A stretch of DNA of 28,063 nt, from assembly GCA_910585945.1 (NCBI GenBank), contig CAJUHZ010000012.1, positions 49,704 to 77,766 on the forward strand, in the 5' to 3' direction. The translations under genes were made by a program, and so were the position numbers. The notes below the pieces were generated by a model. The model searched no databases and was not told the origin of the DNA. It was given only the letters and a program-made list of their open reading frames with translations. Positions 6,680 to 15,729 of the stretch are shown one piece after another (the stretch's first letter is position 1; the number at the start of each line of letters is the position of its first letter). Origin of the DNA: an uncultured Bilophila sp. (GTDB taxonomy: Bacteria > Desulfobacterota > Desulfovibrionia > Desulfovibrionales > Desulfovibrionaceae).

Positions 6680-7777
6680 CTACTTCTTGCAGTGATCCTT
6701 GATCCAGCCGGCGATTTTGGGCGTGACTTCCTTCTGCGAGAGCGAGCTGGCGACAATGCCGGCGTGACCCACCGCGAAGGAGGCTTCTTCCTTGTCCTTG
6801 CTGCCCACGGCGTTGGTCAGCGGGATGGAGGCCGACGGCGGGATGAGGTTGTCCTTGGTCCCGTAGACGTTCAGCAGCGGCATGGTGATGTTTTTGAGGT
6901 TTATCTTTTTGTCGCCGAGGCGGAATTCGCCCTTGATGAGTTTGTTTTCCTGCCAGAGATCCTTCATCCAGGTGCGGTAGTTTTCGCCGGCCTGGGCCGG
7001 GCAGTCGAACAGCCATTTTTCCATGCGGAGAAATTCGCCGAGCGCCTTCGGATCGTCAAAGCTGTTCACGATGTTGATGTATTTGCCGATAGCCAGATTG
7101 TACGGGCTGAGCATGATGAACGTGTTGTTGAGGAAGTCCCCGGGGAGCACACCGTAGGCGTCCACAAGCAAATCCACATCCATGAATTTTGACCACTTGA
7201 AGAGCAGGCCGTCCTGAATGTCGAAGTCGAAGGGCGCGGCCACCGTCACCAGATTTTTGACCTTTTCCGGGTGCAGCGAGGCGTAGATCGCGGAGAAGGT
7301 TCCGCCCTGGCATTTGCCGAGCAGGTTGATCTGCGGCACATTCCGATCCTGACGGATGAAGTCGACGGCCGCCCCCATGTAGTCTTCAATATATTCTTCC
7401 ATGGTCACGTACATGTCTTCGGCCGTGGGGTACCCCCAGTCGACGATGTACAGATCCAGCCCGAGTTCCAGAAGCCTTTTGACAAAGCTTTTGTCCTGCT
7501 GGATATCCATGATGTACTGCTTGTTCATCAGGGCGTAGGTGATCATCACCGGAACGGCAAGAGGATTCTTGACCAGGGGCCGGTAGTGGTACAGCTTCAT
7601 CTTGTCGATCTGGAAGACAAGATCTTTCGGGGTCTTGTTGATATCGTCGTAATCGAGGTTGGCAAAGACTTCCACGCCCTTGGAAAGTTTTTCCTGATAC
7701 CTGAAGGCGCTTTCAAAGGCGCTCTTGTACATTTCAAACGATTGCTTGGCCGTATCTTTCATCGTTGCGGCGTTCAT
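6680..7777 (-). CDS. phaC: Class III polyhydroxyalkanoate synthase subunit PhaC
   Basis: PhaC polymerises 3-hydroxyacyl-CoA into storage polyester on granules, in complex with PhaE. The 365-residue length is that of class III synthases, against about 590 in class I. The lipase-like box GKCQGG gives the catalytic Cys at 156, with Asp309 (in YGTKDN) and His338 (in VGHAG). Each is exactly seven residues beyond the C149, D302 and H331 reported for the Allochromatium enzyme. The ATG at 7777 has GGAG ten bases upstream and gives the family length. phaE lies 113 bases upstream on the same strand. No phaA, phaB or depolymerase gene is in the window, so the monomer supply is not visible here. Confidence 0.93.
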   Translation of the reverse strand: MNAATMKDTAKQSFEMYKSAFESAFRYQEKLSKGVEVFANLDYDDINKTPKDLVFQIDKMKLYHYRPLVKNPLAVPVMITYALMNKQYIMDIQQDKSFVKRLLELGLDLYIVDWGYPTAEDMYVTMEEYIEDYMGAAVDFIRQDRNVPQINLLGKCQGGTFSAIYASLHPEKVKNLVTVAAPFDFDIQDGLLFKWSKFMDVDLLVDAYGVLPGDFLNNTFIMLSPYNLAIGKYINIVNSFDDPKALGEFLRMEKWLFDCPAQAGENYRTWMKDLWQENKLIKGEFRLGDKKINLKNITMPLLNVYGTKDNLIPPSASIPLTNAVGSKDKEEASFAVGHAGIVASSLSQKEVTPKIAGWIKDHCKK

Positions 7778-7810
7778 GATGGCGCATCTCCACGTTTGCA
7801 AAATTCATTT

Positions 7811-7837
7811 CATGAAGCGCCGTTCAGGCGATTCATG
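7811..7837. other. Hairpin in the phaE-phaC intergenic gap
   Basis: CATGAAGCGCC (7811-7821) and GGCGATTCATG (7827-7837) form an eleven-position stem with one mismatch and a five-base loop. Lying between the two synthase genes, it may adjust the PhaE:PhaC ratio or be an mRNA processing site. No experimental support is visible. Confidence 0.35.
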
Positions 7838-7890
7838 GGGCTGCTTCGTCGCCGGGATTGCGTCCGCGGCGGATATCTCATGGATGAGGT

Positions 7891-8907
7891 CTATTCGGCG
7901 GGCTTGGCGGTCGCCATTTGCCTTTTCAGGGCGCGAAGTTCCTTTTTCATCTCGTGCACGGTCTTGTAGAGGGCGTCCATATCGGATTTTTTGGGAATGG
8001 GCATGCTGGCAAGCCACATTTCGCACGCTTTGTCGTATTCCATCTTGAACTTGGCCATTTCATTGACCATGTTCCCGGCGAGCACGCTGATCTCTTCGGA
8101 GAAGAGCACCTTGTCATAGGCTTTGGAGACGGTCTTGTTCCAGGATTTGTAAAACTCGTCGAAGGTTTTGGGCTGCGTGCCTTCCTTGCGCATGGCGACG
8201 TAATCGTCAAGGGTCTTGCGTGTCGCCTCACGGGCGATTTCCACAAGGCTCATGTAAAATTTCGTGGAAGCGATATTGTATTTGATGTAGCTGTTGAAGC
8301 TCGATTTCTGGCTTTGCCAGAACGCCATGTCCTTGCCGAACGTCGGCGCGCTGATCAGCTTTCCGAACGTGTTCTCGTAGCTTTTTTCCCACTGTTCCAG
8401 GTATTCGATATAACCTTTGGGGCCTTTGTTCAGGGAGTTGTAAAACGCCTCCTGCAGCGCGGCGTCATTGGCGGCCCAGTTCTTGAGGCAGTCGTTCGTG
8501 ACATGGGCGGAGGCTTCCAGGCTTTCGACGTAGCGGCCGGCGATGTCCTTCATGAAGTCGGGGAGCTGGGGCACAAGGTTGTCCCGGAGCAGGCCGAAAT
8601 GCTGCCTGCACCAGGCGTCGTAGATTTCGAGGGCGGCCTTGCTGTCCAGTGTTTCGTTCTTTTCGGCCAGGCTTTTCCACAGTTCAAAAATCGCCTGATA
8701 CGACCTGGAACTTTTGCCGACCTTGTCCCAGAATTCCTCCGCATTGGCGCGGGCCTTGTCAAACCATTCGGAGGAAGAAGCCGCGGCGTTCTCCGCATCT
8801 CCAGCCGGGGACTGGAACTGTTGGAATGAGGACTTCATATAGTCTTGCCATTCATCAAACATGTTTTTCTGCATTTCAAAGGAACGCTGAAAGAAATTGG
8901 TCATCAT
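7891..8907 (-). CDS. phaE: Class III polyhydroxyalkanoate synthase subunit PhaE
   Basis: The 338-residue protein is almost entirely helical and rich in Trp, Phe, Lys and Glu, with no catalytic motif. It shows the PhaE pattern of an N-terminal FQRSFEMQKNMFDEWQDYM-type helix and a C-terminal coiled coil (about 300-330, MDALYKTVHEMKKELRALK) thought to contact PhaC. PhaE is required for activity and granule association of class III PhaC. Of two consecutive ATGs, the first (8907) is better spaced, eight bases from a GGAG. It is upstream of phaC in the same orientation and starts 75 bases downstream of tRNA-Leu. Confidence 0.88.
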   Translation of the reverse strand: MMTNFFQRSFEMQKNMFDEWQDYMKSSFQQFQSPAGDAENAAASSSEWFDKARANAEEFWDKVGKSSRSYQAIFELWKSLAEKNETLDSKAALEIYDAWCRQHFGLLRDNLVPQLPDFMKDIAGRYVESLEASAHVTNDCLKNWAANDAALQEAFYNSLNKGPKGYIEYLEQWEKSYENTFGKLISAPTFGKDMAFWQSQKSSFNSYIKYNIASTKFYMSLVEIAREATRKTLDDYVAMRKEGTQPKTFDEFYKSWNKTVSKAYDKVLFSEEISVLAGNMVNEMAKFKMEYDKACEMWLASMPIPKKSDMDALYKTVHEMKKELRALKRQMATAKPAE

Positions 8908-8982
8908 CCGAATCACTCCATGCCTTGTGGCGCTTGTGAGAAGAGGTTGGAAAAGGTACGCGAACGCGCCTGCAAGCAAAAA

Positions 8983-9066
8983 TGGTGCGAAAGGGGGGAT
9001 TTGAACCCCCACGGATAAACCGCCAGATCCTAAGTCTGGTGCGTCTGCCAGTTCCGCCACTTTCGC
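8983..9066 (-). tRNA. tRNA-Leu (anticodon UAG), CCA encoded
   Basis: The minus strand folds as a class II tRNA. Acceptor GCGAAAG pairs with CTTTCGC, followed by discriminator A and an encoded CCA. The D arm carries TGGCGGAA and CAGACGC, the anticodon stem is CCAGA/TCTGG around loop CTTAGGA (anticodon TAG), a long variable arm follows, and the T arm has GGGGG TTCAAAT CCCCC. The 84-nt length with a variable arm fits tRNA-Leu. It reads CUA and, by wobble, other CUN codons. No integrase or direct-repeat attachment site was seen beside it. Confidence 0.96.
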
Positions 9067-9249
9067 ACGGGAAGAAAACGCCCGCGCCGGCTCAAGGCCG
9101 GGCAACACGACAGGGCGCGCCGTCTGAACCGGCTCCGGGCCGGCCGCGCGGGGCGCTGTCGTGAACGGGCGAAACATCGCGCTTTTCGCGAACGCTCCTG
9201 CAAAACAATCCACGCATACGCATGTGTGAAATGTTTTGCAATCAGAATA

Positions 9250-9912
9250 CTAGCGATCAGCGCGCGGGGCGTCCAGAAAAAAATGATCCTGTAACCATGC
9301 CAGTTCGTTCTCGGTCGCGTAACCGTGCGCGGCCACGTCGGGCCAGGCGCTCGCGTCTCTTTCATCGACAGGGAACGCGACAAGCTGGAACGCGTAGATC
9401 AGTGCAAGGCGCGGCGTCCCGCCCCAGCCCGGTCGGGAAAACGCGCGGTCGTAATAGCCGCCCCCGTACCCCAGCCGCGCCCCGTCGGGGCGAAGCCCGA
9501 CAGCCGGGAGAACGGCCAGATCCGGAAGCGCGATTGCGTCCGGCGTTTCGGCCCCGGCAACACGGCGACACGCCGGCCCGGGTTCCAGCAGGCCATAACG
9601 GCCGGGAACAAGATCCTCGCGGCTCGAACAGGCGACAAACTCCATCCTGCCGCCGGCCTCCGGCGGATCGGCGGGATCGCGCGGGAGACAGCGCGGCAGC
9701 AGAACGGTCTTGCCCGCGGCCCAGGCCGAATCCAGAAGCAGCCCCGTTTCGACTTCGCCGTTGGCGGCCACGTACAGGGCCACGACGCGCGCCGCGCGCC
9801 AGCGGGCGTCGGACAGCACAAGGGACTGGATTCGCCCGGACAGGCGGCGGCGTTCCTCTGCCGGAAGGTTGCGCCGCCGGGCGATCAGGCGCGTTCGCTC
9901 CGCCGTCCGCAT
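9250..9912 (-). CDS. 5-formyltetrahydrofolate cyclo-ligase
   Basis: The enzyme converts 5-formyl-THF to 5,10-methenyl-THF using ATP, returning a storage or inhibitory folate to one-carbon metabolism in the cytoplasm. The 220-residue product carries the signature LRPDGARLGYGGGYYDR, which binds ATP/Mg and folate, and an N-terminal basic helix of the expected type (RTRLIARRRNL). The ATG at 9912 follows GGAGGAGG with eight bases spacing, so the upstream in-frame ATG codons were not used. In many bacteria this gene (ygfA/fau) neighbours the 6S RNA gene. No 6S-like fold was recognised in the 180 bases between it and tRNA-Leu. Confidence 0.9.
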   Translation of the reverse strand: MRTAERTRLIARRRNLPAEERRRLSGRIQSLVLSDARWRAARVVALYVAANGEVETGLLLDSAWAAGKTVLLPRCLPRDPADPPEAGGRMEFVACSSREDLVPGRYGLLEPGPACRRVAGAETPDAIALPDLAVLPAVGLRPDGARLGYGGGYYDRAFSRPGWGGTPRLALIYAFQLVAFPVDERDASAWPDVAAHGYATENELAWLQDHFFLDAPRADR

Positions 9913-10170
9913 CGCCCGCGCCTCCTCCGCTCCCCTCGTGCCGCCGGGGCGGGGAAGGGAACGGCGCTCGGCGCCGACGTTTTCGGAGGGAACATTCGGG
10001 AAGAACGTCATCACATCCGCCTCGCTCCGCGCGCCGACGGCGCGCACAGGGCCTTTGTCAAACCGGAATCAATAGGATAGGGTACGCCGTCCGGCCCGAA
10101 AACGGGCTTTCTTCCGCGTTCGCGCGGCGGGGAAGCGTTTTCGGAGCAGCATAACAAGGAACCCACCGTG

Positions 10171-10899
10171 ATGCCAAGCACATCCGCCCCGCGCAATCAT
10201 CCCGACGCGGCCTGCTCCGTTGCCCCCTACTGGATCGTCATGGGCGATCTGCACGACTCCACGGCGCGTTTCGACGCCATTCCCGGCCTGGCCGAGGCCG
10301 AAGGCGTCATTGTCACCGGAGATCTGACCGTGACCGGCGGCGTGGCCGCGGCGCGCCGGGTTCTTGATGCCCTGAGCGCGCGCAATCCGCGCATCCTCGC
10401 GCAGATCGGCAATATGGATCGCGGCGAAATCACGGACTGGCTGGAAAGCGAAGACCGCAACATTCATGCCCGCGTGCGTTTGCTCGCTCCGGATACGGCG
10501 ATCATGGGCGTCGGCGGTTCGCCGTTCACGCCCTTCGGCACGCCGAGCGAATTTCCCGAAGCGCGCTTTGCCGACTGGCTGGATCATATGTGGCGCACGG
10601 CCCGCCGCAGCCGCCGGGTGGTGCTTGTCTCCCACACGCCGCCGCGAGACACGCGGTGCGACCGGCTGACCGACGGTTCGCACGTCGGGTCCACGGCGGT
10701 GCGGGATTTTTTGCTGGAATGCCAGCCTGACGTCTGCCTCTGCGGCCATATTCACGAGGCGAGATCCCTGGATCGGCTGGGGCGCACGGTTCTTGTCAAC
10801 CCCGGCCCCCTTGCGGCCGGCGGTTACGCCGTGCTGAGCGTGGAAGAACGCGGGCTGTCCGTCAGCCTGCACACGCTGGCCGACGAATGCGCCATGTGA
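10171..10899 (+). CDS. Calcineurin-like metallophosphoesterase (YfcE/MPP-type)
   Basis: The 242-residue cytoplasmic protein has the metallophosphoesterase motifs in order: GDLHD (G25-D26-x-H28), GDLTVTGG, GNMD, SHTPP and GHIHEA near residue 190. These bind two metal ions and cleave phosphodiester or phosphomonoester bonds; the substrate is not predictable. AAGGA lies ten bases before the ATG, and an adjoining GTG three bases earlier is an alternative start. It is divergent from the cyclo-ligase gene (258-base gap with a GCGCGCC/GGCGCGC hairpin at 10029-10045) and 79 bases upstream of the RNase E/G gene in the same direction. A T7 tract at 10952-10958 may partly separate the two. Confidence 0.85.
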   Translation: MPSTSAPRNHPDAACSVAPYWIVMGDLHDSTARFDAIPGLAEAEGVIVTGDLTVTGGVAAARRVLDALSARNPRILAQIGNMDRGEITDWLESEDRNIHARVRLLAPDTAIMGVGGSPFTPFGTPSEFPEARFADWLDHMWRTARRSRRVVLVSHTPPRDTRCDRLTDGSHVGSTAVRDFLLECQPDVCLCGHIHEARSLDRLGRTVLVNPGPLAAGGYAVLSVEERGLSVSLHTLADECAM

Positions 10900-10978
10900 A
10901 GATTTTTTCGGCGGATGTGGCCGTCCGCCGTATGAGAAGCGCTCAGCGCCGTTTTTTTGCATCTTTTTTGAGGAACGC

Positions 10979-13900
10979 ATGATCAGTACCGAAACCACGC
11001 CTGGCGAAACGTCAGGCTCCATCGAATTTTCCCCTGCCGGGGACGCCCCTGAAACCCTTTCTCCCGCCGTTCTTTCCGAAACGCCGGATCCCGCCGCGCA
11101 AGGTTCTGAAGCGGATGCTCCCGCTTCCGCCGCGCCGCGGGAAACGGCCCGTCGATCCCGGCGTCCCGCAAGCCGCACGCGCAAGAAGATCGCCCCGACG
11201 GCCGCCGGGCAGACGCCTGAAAACACGTTGTCGCCCGCGGCGAATGACGAAGACGCTCACCCCGATCCGGAGGCCGGGGGCGTCCCTGCCCGGCCGAAGC
11301 CCCGTCGCCGCGCGGCGCGGCGATCCGCGCCGGCCACTGCCGGCGACACCCCGGCCGACGCGGTCATGCCGCTCCCGGACACGGAACAACCCGCCGCCCG
11401 TCCCGATCCTGCCGATGCGGAAGCGCCTGCCCCGCACGCGGCTGAACCGGCCGCCGGGGTCGATCCTTCCCTGACGGAAGGGCCGTTCACATTTTCCGAC
11501 GAACTGGATGAAGAAGCGCCCGCGGCGGGCAAACGCCGGCGATCCAGACGCGGCGGACGCGGGCGCAAGCGCCCGGCCGAACAGCATGACGCCAGCGCCC
11601 CGGCGGCCCTGCCCGATGGGAATGCGGCCGGCGGGGAGGCGTCCGGAGACGCGTCGCCGGATGCTTGTGAGGACGGATCCAACATTGCGTCCGGCCCCGA
11701 AGCCTTGCCGGGCGCGCCCGAAGTTTTGTCCGAAATGTTGCCCGAAATCTTGTCGGAAGACGCGCTTGCCGCCCGTGCTCCGGAAGAAACGCCGCCCTCG
11801 CCCGAGCGGGATGAAGACCCCGCCTCGCCGCCCCCCGGCACTGCCGAAAGCGGAGAAGCCGGGCCGGAAACGCCCGCCGAGGAAGCTGTTCGGGAAAACG
11901 CCGAGGACGCCGAAGAAGAAGCCGTGGCCGCGCGCAAAAAGGGGCGGGTTCGGGAAAAGGCCGAAGCCGAGTCAAGGGCCAAGCTCCCCCCGCGCGGGCT
12001 GATGAAAATGCTTATCAGCGTGCTCCCCGGCGACGAGGTGGAAGTGGTACTCACCGAAGACGGCAAGGTGCGCGAATACTATGTGGAAATGATGCACCAC
12101 GCCAAAATCCGGGGCAACATCTACAAGGGCGTCATCAGCAATGTGGATGCCAATCTCCAGGCCGCGTTCGTCAATTACGGCGCGGTCAAAAACGGTTTTC
12201 TCCAGATCGATGAAGTGCACCCCGACTATTACCTTCAGCCGCACGAGGCGGGCAAGGGTCACAGGTACCCGCCCATCCAGAAGGCGCTGAAGGCCGGGCA
12301 GGAAGTGCTGGTGCAGGTGGTCAAGGAACCCAACGGAAGCAAGGGGGCCTTTCTCACCACCTGGATTTCCCTGGCGGGGCGCTTTCTTGTGCTGACGCCC
12401 GGTCAGGAGGAAATCGGCATTTCCCGCAAGGTGGAAGACACGGCGGAGCGCAACCGTCTCCGCGAACTCATCAAGGGGCTGAACCCGGGTCAGGGCCTCG
12501 GGGCCATTGTGCGCACCGTGAGCGCCGGCACCAGCAAGACCACCCTGCAAAAGGATCTGAGCTACCTGAAACGCCTGTGGAAGGATATCCGCAAGCGCGG
12601 CGCGACGGAAAAGGCCCCCGCCCTCATCCACCAGGAACCGGGGCTGGCCAGCCGCGCCGTGCGCGACTACCTGGCCGAGGATATAACGGAAGTGTGGGTG
12701 GATGACGAGGAAACGGCCGTTTCCATTCGTGAAACCGCCGCCATGCTCTTCCCCCGCAAGACGGATCTGGTCCATCTGTATGAGGACCACCGGGAAACCC
12801 TGTGGGAGCGCTTCGGCATCGTGAAGCAGCTTGAGCAGGTGCACGCCCGGGAAGTGTACATGCCCTCCGGCGGGCGTCTGGTCTTTGATCAGACGGAAGC
12901 GCTCATGGCCATTGACATCAACTCGGGCCGGATTTCGGGCAAGAACAATTTTGAAGCCATGGCCTTTCGCACCAATATGGAAGCGGCGACCACCATTGCC
13001 GAGCAGTTGCGCCTGCGCGACATCGGCGGGCAGATCGTCATCGACTTCATTGAAATGCGCGATCCCGAGCACTGCCGCGAGGTGGAAAAAACCCTGCGCA
13101 ACGCCATGCGCTGGGATCGCGCCCGGCACGACATCGGCAAGATGAGTTCCTTCGGTCTCCTCCAGATCGTGCGCCAGCGCACCGGATCTTCGGCCATATC
13201 CATCACGCTTGAACCGTGCCCTCACTGCGGCGGCACCGGTCAGCGGCGCAATCTCGAATGGCGGGCCGTGCAGACCCTGCGCGACCTGCAACGCGCCGCC
13301 CGCGCCGCGGCCGGCAGTGGGCAGGGCGTTTGCGTCCACGCCGTGGAGCCTGAACTCGGCCTCTACCTGCTCAACCACAAGCGCGAACGCCTGACGCAGC
13401 TCGAACAACGGTTCGGCATCGCCGTTGAAGTGCGCATCGCCGGCTTTGCCGAAGCACCCGGCCAGAAGGGCCAGCCAGCCCCCGGCGGCCAGAACGGCGG
13501 CCGTCCCGGCCAGAATCAGGGGCAGCAGAACCGCCCGGACAAGGCTCCCGGAGGGGAAAAGGAAGGCAGACAGAACAGGAAGGCCGGCAGGAGGGGCAAG
13601 ACGGAAACGTCCGGCACGGAAGCTCCCGCCTCTGAAATGCCCGCGTCTCCGCCTGCCTCAGCGCTAGCCTCCGCGCCTGCATCGGACACGCGCTCTCCTT
13701 CCCCCCGGCAGGAAGTGACGGCCGGGGCCAGCCCTGAAACAGGATCCGAAACGGGTCCGGAAGCGGGGCACAGCGGGCAGGACGCGAAGGAGCCGACAGC
13801 GCCGGACACGGCGGAACGGCCTGAAACCGCGGAAAGCGGCAAGCCGCGCGCCAGCCGGAGGCGCTCTTCCGGCGGACGGGCGCGCAAGCCCCGCCGATCC

Positions 13901-14071
13901 GCTGCGGGATCTGCTTCCGGGCCTGCCGTTTCGGACGGCGGGCAGGATATCGGATCCGGATCCGGGGCCGAGCCGGACGTGAGGCCGGCAGTCGCCCCCG
14001 CGGGAACGGCCGGAGATCGGAATCAGGACGGCGGAGCCGGCGCGCCCGCCGTGATGGAGGCGGCGTCATGA
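10979..14071 (+). CDS. RNase E/G-family endoribonuclease with long disordered ends
   Basis: The catalytic core covers about residues 342-770 of 1030. It has an S1-like RNA-binding part near 370-450, the DNase-I-like catalytic motif DINSGR (D646), the second metal ligand in IVIDFIEM (D689) and the Zn-link CPHC (C747, C750), where the dimer is bridged. These enzymes cut single-stranded AU-rich RNA in mRNA decay and in rRNA and tRNA maturation. Residues 1-341 and 790-1030 are low-complexity Ala, Pro, Glu and Gly, with basic patches such as RRRSRRGGRGRKRP and RASRRRSSGGRARKPRR likely to bind RNA or partner proteins. GAGGA precedes the ATG at 10979. A start at 12002 (MKMLISV) would give a plain RNase G-like protein, but the open frame and SD support the long form. 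The stop overlaps queH. Confidence 0.92.
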   Translation: MISTETTPGETSGSIEFSPAGDAPETLSPAVLSETPDPAAQGSEADAPASAAPRETARRSRRPASRTRKKIAPTAAGQTPENTLSPAANDEDAHPDPEAGGVPARPKPRRRAARRSAPATAGDTPADAVMPLPDTEQPAARPDPADAEAPAPHAAEPAAGVDPSLTEGPFTFSDELDEEAPAAGKRRRSRRGGRGRKRPAEQHDASAPAALPDGNAAGGEASGDASPDACEDGSNIASGPEALPGAPEVLSEMLPEILSEDALAARAPEETPPSPERDEDPASPPPGTAESGEAGPETPAEEAVRENAEDAEEEAVAARKKGRVREKAEAESRAKLPPRGLMKMLISVLPGDEVEVVLTEDGKVREYYVEMMHHAKIRGNIYKGVISNVDANLQAAFVNYGAVKNGFLQIDEVHPDYYLQPHEAGKGHRYPPIQKALKAGQEVLVQVVKEPNGSKGAFLTTWISLAGRFLVLTPGQEEIGISRKVEDTAERNRLRELIKGLNPGQGLGAIVRTVSAGTSKTTLQKDLSYLKRLWKDIRKRGATEKAPALIHQEPGLASRAVRDYLAEDITEVWVDDEETAVSIRETAAMLFPRKTDLVHLYEDHRETLWERFGIVKQLEQVHAREVYMPSGGRLVFDQTEALMAIDINSGRISGKNNFEAMAFRTNMEAATTIAEQLRLRDIGGQIVIDFIEMRDPEHCREVEKTLRNAMRWDRARHDIGKMSSFGLLQIVRQRTGSSAISITLEPCPHCGGTGQRRNLEWRAVQTLRDLQRAARAAAGSGQGVCVHAVEPELGLYLLNHKRERLTQLEQRFGIAVEVRIAGFAEAPGQKGQPAPGGQNGGRPGQNQGQQNRPDKAPGGEKEGRQNRKAGRRGKTETSGTEAPASEMPASPPASALASAPASDTRSPSPRQEVTAGASPETGSETGPEAGHSGQDAKEPTAPDTAERPETAESGKPRASRRRSSGGRARKPRRSAAGSASGPAVSDGGQDIGSGSGAEPDVRPAVAPAGTAGDRNQDGGAGAPAVMEAAS

Positions 14072-14673
14072 AACTGCTTTTGCACGTCTGCTGCGGGCCG
14101 TGCAGTCTGATGCCCGTGCGCGCGCTCCGGGCCGAAGGTGTTGAGGTGACAGGCTATTTCGCCAACCCCAACATCCACCCGGTCACCGAATACCTCCGCC
14201 GGCGCGCCGCTATGGAAGAGGCGGCGGCCCGGCTGGATCTCCCCATGATTTGGGACGATGAGGTCTACAATCTGTCAGGCTGGCTTGAGGTGACGCATTC
14301 CCTCGGCATTGCGGACAACCGGGACGGCGCGCGTTGCCGTTACTGCTATGAAAGCCGGCTGGGGATCACCCTGGCCACGGCCGCGGCGCGCGGTTTTGAC
14401 GCCTTTTCCACCAGTCTGCTGTATTCGCGGCATCAGCGGCATGACGATATCCGCCGCATCGGTGAAGCCGTGGCCGCCGCGCCGGAGAGCTACGGGGCGA
14501 CGCAGGGCGCGCCGGCGTTCGTGTACCGGGATTTCCGCCCCCTGTGGCAGGAGGGCATTGATCTTTCGAAAGAATGGGGCTTGTACCGGCAGAACTATTG
14601 CGCGTGCATTTTTAGCGAAGCCGAGCGCTTTGCCGGCAAACTGAACAAGCTTCGCGAAGCGCGGAGGGCCTGA
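14068..14673 (+). CDS. queH: Epoxyqueuosine reductase QueH
   Basis: QueH (formerly DUF208) reduces epoxyqueuosine to queuosine at tRNA position 34, replacing cobalamin-dependent QueG. The 201-residue protein shows the family cysteines: CCGPC at the N-terminus (C8, C9, C12), CRYC (C90, C93) and YCAC (C178, C180). These bind an iron-sulfur cluster and a second iron. The N-terminal LLLHVCCGPCS and the later YRQNYC pattern are characteristic. The ATG overlaps the stop of the RNase E/G gene (ATGA), so the two are probably translationally coupled. It converges on the XRE gene with a 19-base gap. Confidence 0.93.
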   Translation: MKLLLHVCCGPCSLMPVRALRAEGVEVTGYFANPNIHPVTEYLRRRAAMEEAAARLDLPMIWDDEVYNLSGWLEVTHSLGIADNRDGARCRYCYESRLGITLATAAARGFDAFSTSLLYSRHQRHDDIRRIGEAVAAAPESYGATQGAPAFVYRDFRPLWQEGIDLSKEWGLYRQNYCACIFSEAERFAGKLNKLREARRA

Positions 14674-14692
14674 GCGCGAGGCCGCCCCGTCA

Positions 14693-15322
14693 TCATTCGC
14701 CTGAAAGCATGTCTCCGGAAAAACTGTCGGAAATCTCCTGAAGACGGGGCGGCGCGGAAACAAGCGTCATGTGATCCACATGGGCGGAGCCTTTCTTGCG
14801 CCTGCCGGCTGTGTCCCGCGTGGCGAGGAGGCGCGCGTTTTCGCGTTCGAGACTCACGACGCGATCCCGCAAGGCGCGGATTTCTTCTTCCAGACGCATG
14901 TTGCGCAGACGGATTGTTTCGTTGGCCAGGTCCATGCGGATAACCTGTTCGTTGGCTCTGCGAAACGCTTCCATCTCTTTCTTCAATTCAACCCACATGT
15001 CGCACCGGACGCATGTGCCCGTCCGTTCCGGAACGGGAAGATCAGCATTTGCTTCCGGAAGCGTCTGGCCGCTTTCCGCCACGGCTTCCGGCCCGGTCGG
15101 TTCATCGCGAACCAGCATGGGACCACGCCCGAACAGCAGCCAATCGGTGCTCACGCCGCATGTTTCACAAATTTTCGTGAGGACGTCGGCGTTGGGAAGA
15201 GCCGCTCCGGCCTCATAATTGCGCAGACTGCCCGAAGTGATGCCGATACGTTTGCCGAAGGCGGCGCGAGACTGCGAGCCTCGTACCGTGCGGATTCTTT
15301 CTCCAAGATCCGAGTTTTTCAT
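14693..15322 (-). CDS. XRE-type helix-turn-helix regulator with coiled coil
   Basis: The 209-residue protein has an N-terminal Cro/CI-type HTH (about residues 5-65; FGKRIGITSGSLRNYEAGAALPNADVLTKICETCGVSTDWLL, given here only as a span at roughly 24-66), a short acidic linker and a Cys pair (CVRC, near 102-105). A long charged coiled coil (about 115-180) probably dimerises it, and a polar tail follows. It lacks the S24 peptidase domain of LexA/CI proteins. The ATG at 15322 starts exactly at the HTH; only a weak GGAC precedes it, and the longer frame has no family support. It faces a 1.56-kb stretch without genes that contains promoter-like repeats, possible operator sites. A prophage-remnant repressor is the alternative origin. 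Confidence 0.8.
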   Translation of the reverse strand: MKNSDLGERIRTVRGSQSRAAFGKRIGITSGSLRNYEAGAALPNADVLTKICETCGVSTDWLLFGRGPMLVRDEPTGPEAVAESGQTLPEANADLPVPERTGTCVRCDMWVELKKEMEAFRRANEQVIRMDLANETIRLRNMRLEEEIRALRDRVVSLERENARLLATRDTAGRRKKGSAHVDHMTLVSAPPRLQEISDSFSGDMLSGE

Positions 15323-15729
15323 GCTCTTGTCCAAAGGTCCGGTTTGTGGCCCGGAGCATGGTCGCGGATCTGCTCCGGGTGTAAGCCCTTGAAATCGGAT
15401 TCGAGCGGGTTCACCGGGAACAGGCATTGCTGCAAGGGCGGCAGAGTCCCTGAGCAACTGTGGCGGCATCCTCCGGGGCGGCGGGAGCGGGTGTGCGTGG
15501 CCCCGTTGCGTTGCGGCCTGTTCCGCCTGCCCGGAGGCATGGGCCTTTCGCCCTTCCGGCCGGGCGCTTGCGTTCGCTCAAACACTTTCAAGCACTCTGC
15601 CATACCGTTTTGCCAACTGTTTTTCCCGGCGCCAGTCCAGGGAGCGCCCAACGAACATGGCCACAGAAGCGACAACAATGCTTTTTGCCTGAAAACGAAA
15701 CATAAGAAGGAATTTTTGCATATTTTTAC

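Noticed and set aside
8983..9066. tRNA-Leu as an integration site
   Set aside because: No integrase gene and no direct repeat of the tRNA 3' end were found around it.
10909..10930. CGGCGGA/TCCGCCG hairpin as terminator after the phosphoesterase gene
   Set aside because: The T run lies on the 5' side of the hairpin and there is none on the 3' side for either strand. The later T7 tract follows only a very short stem.
11972..13408. 478-residue minus-strand frame opposite the RNase E/G core
   Set aside because: It has no ribosome-binding site or domain, and the plus-strand frame carries the catalytic motifs.
15578..15721. 47-residue minus-strand frame ending in a basic, HTH-like stretch upstream of the XRE gene
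   Set aside because: It has no Shine-Dalgarno sequence and overlaps a promoter-like repeat. It could be a gene remnant, but there is not enough support to list it.
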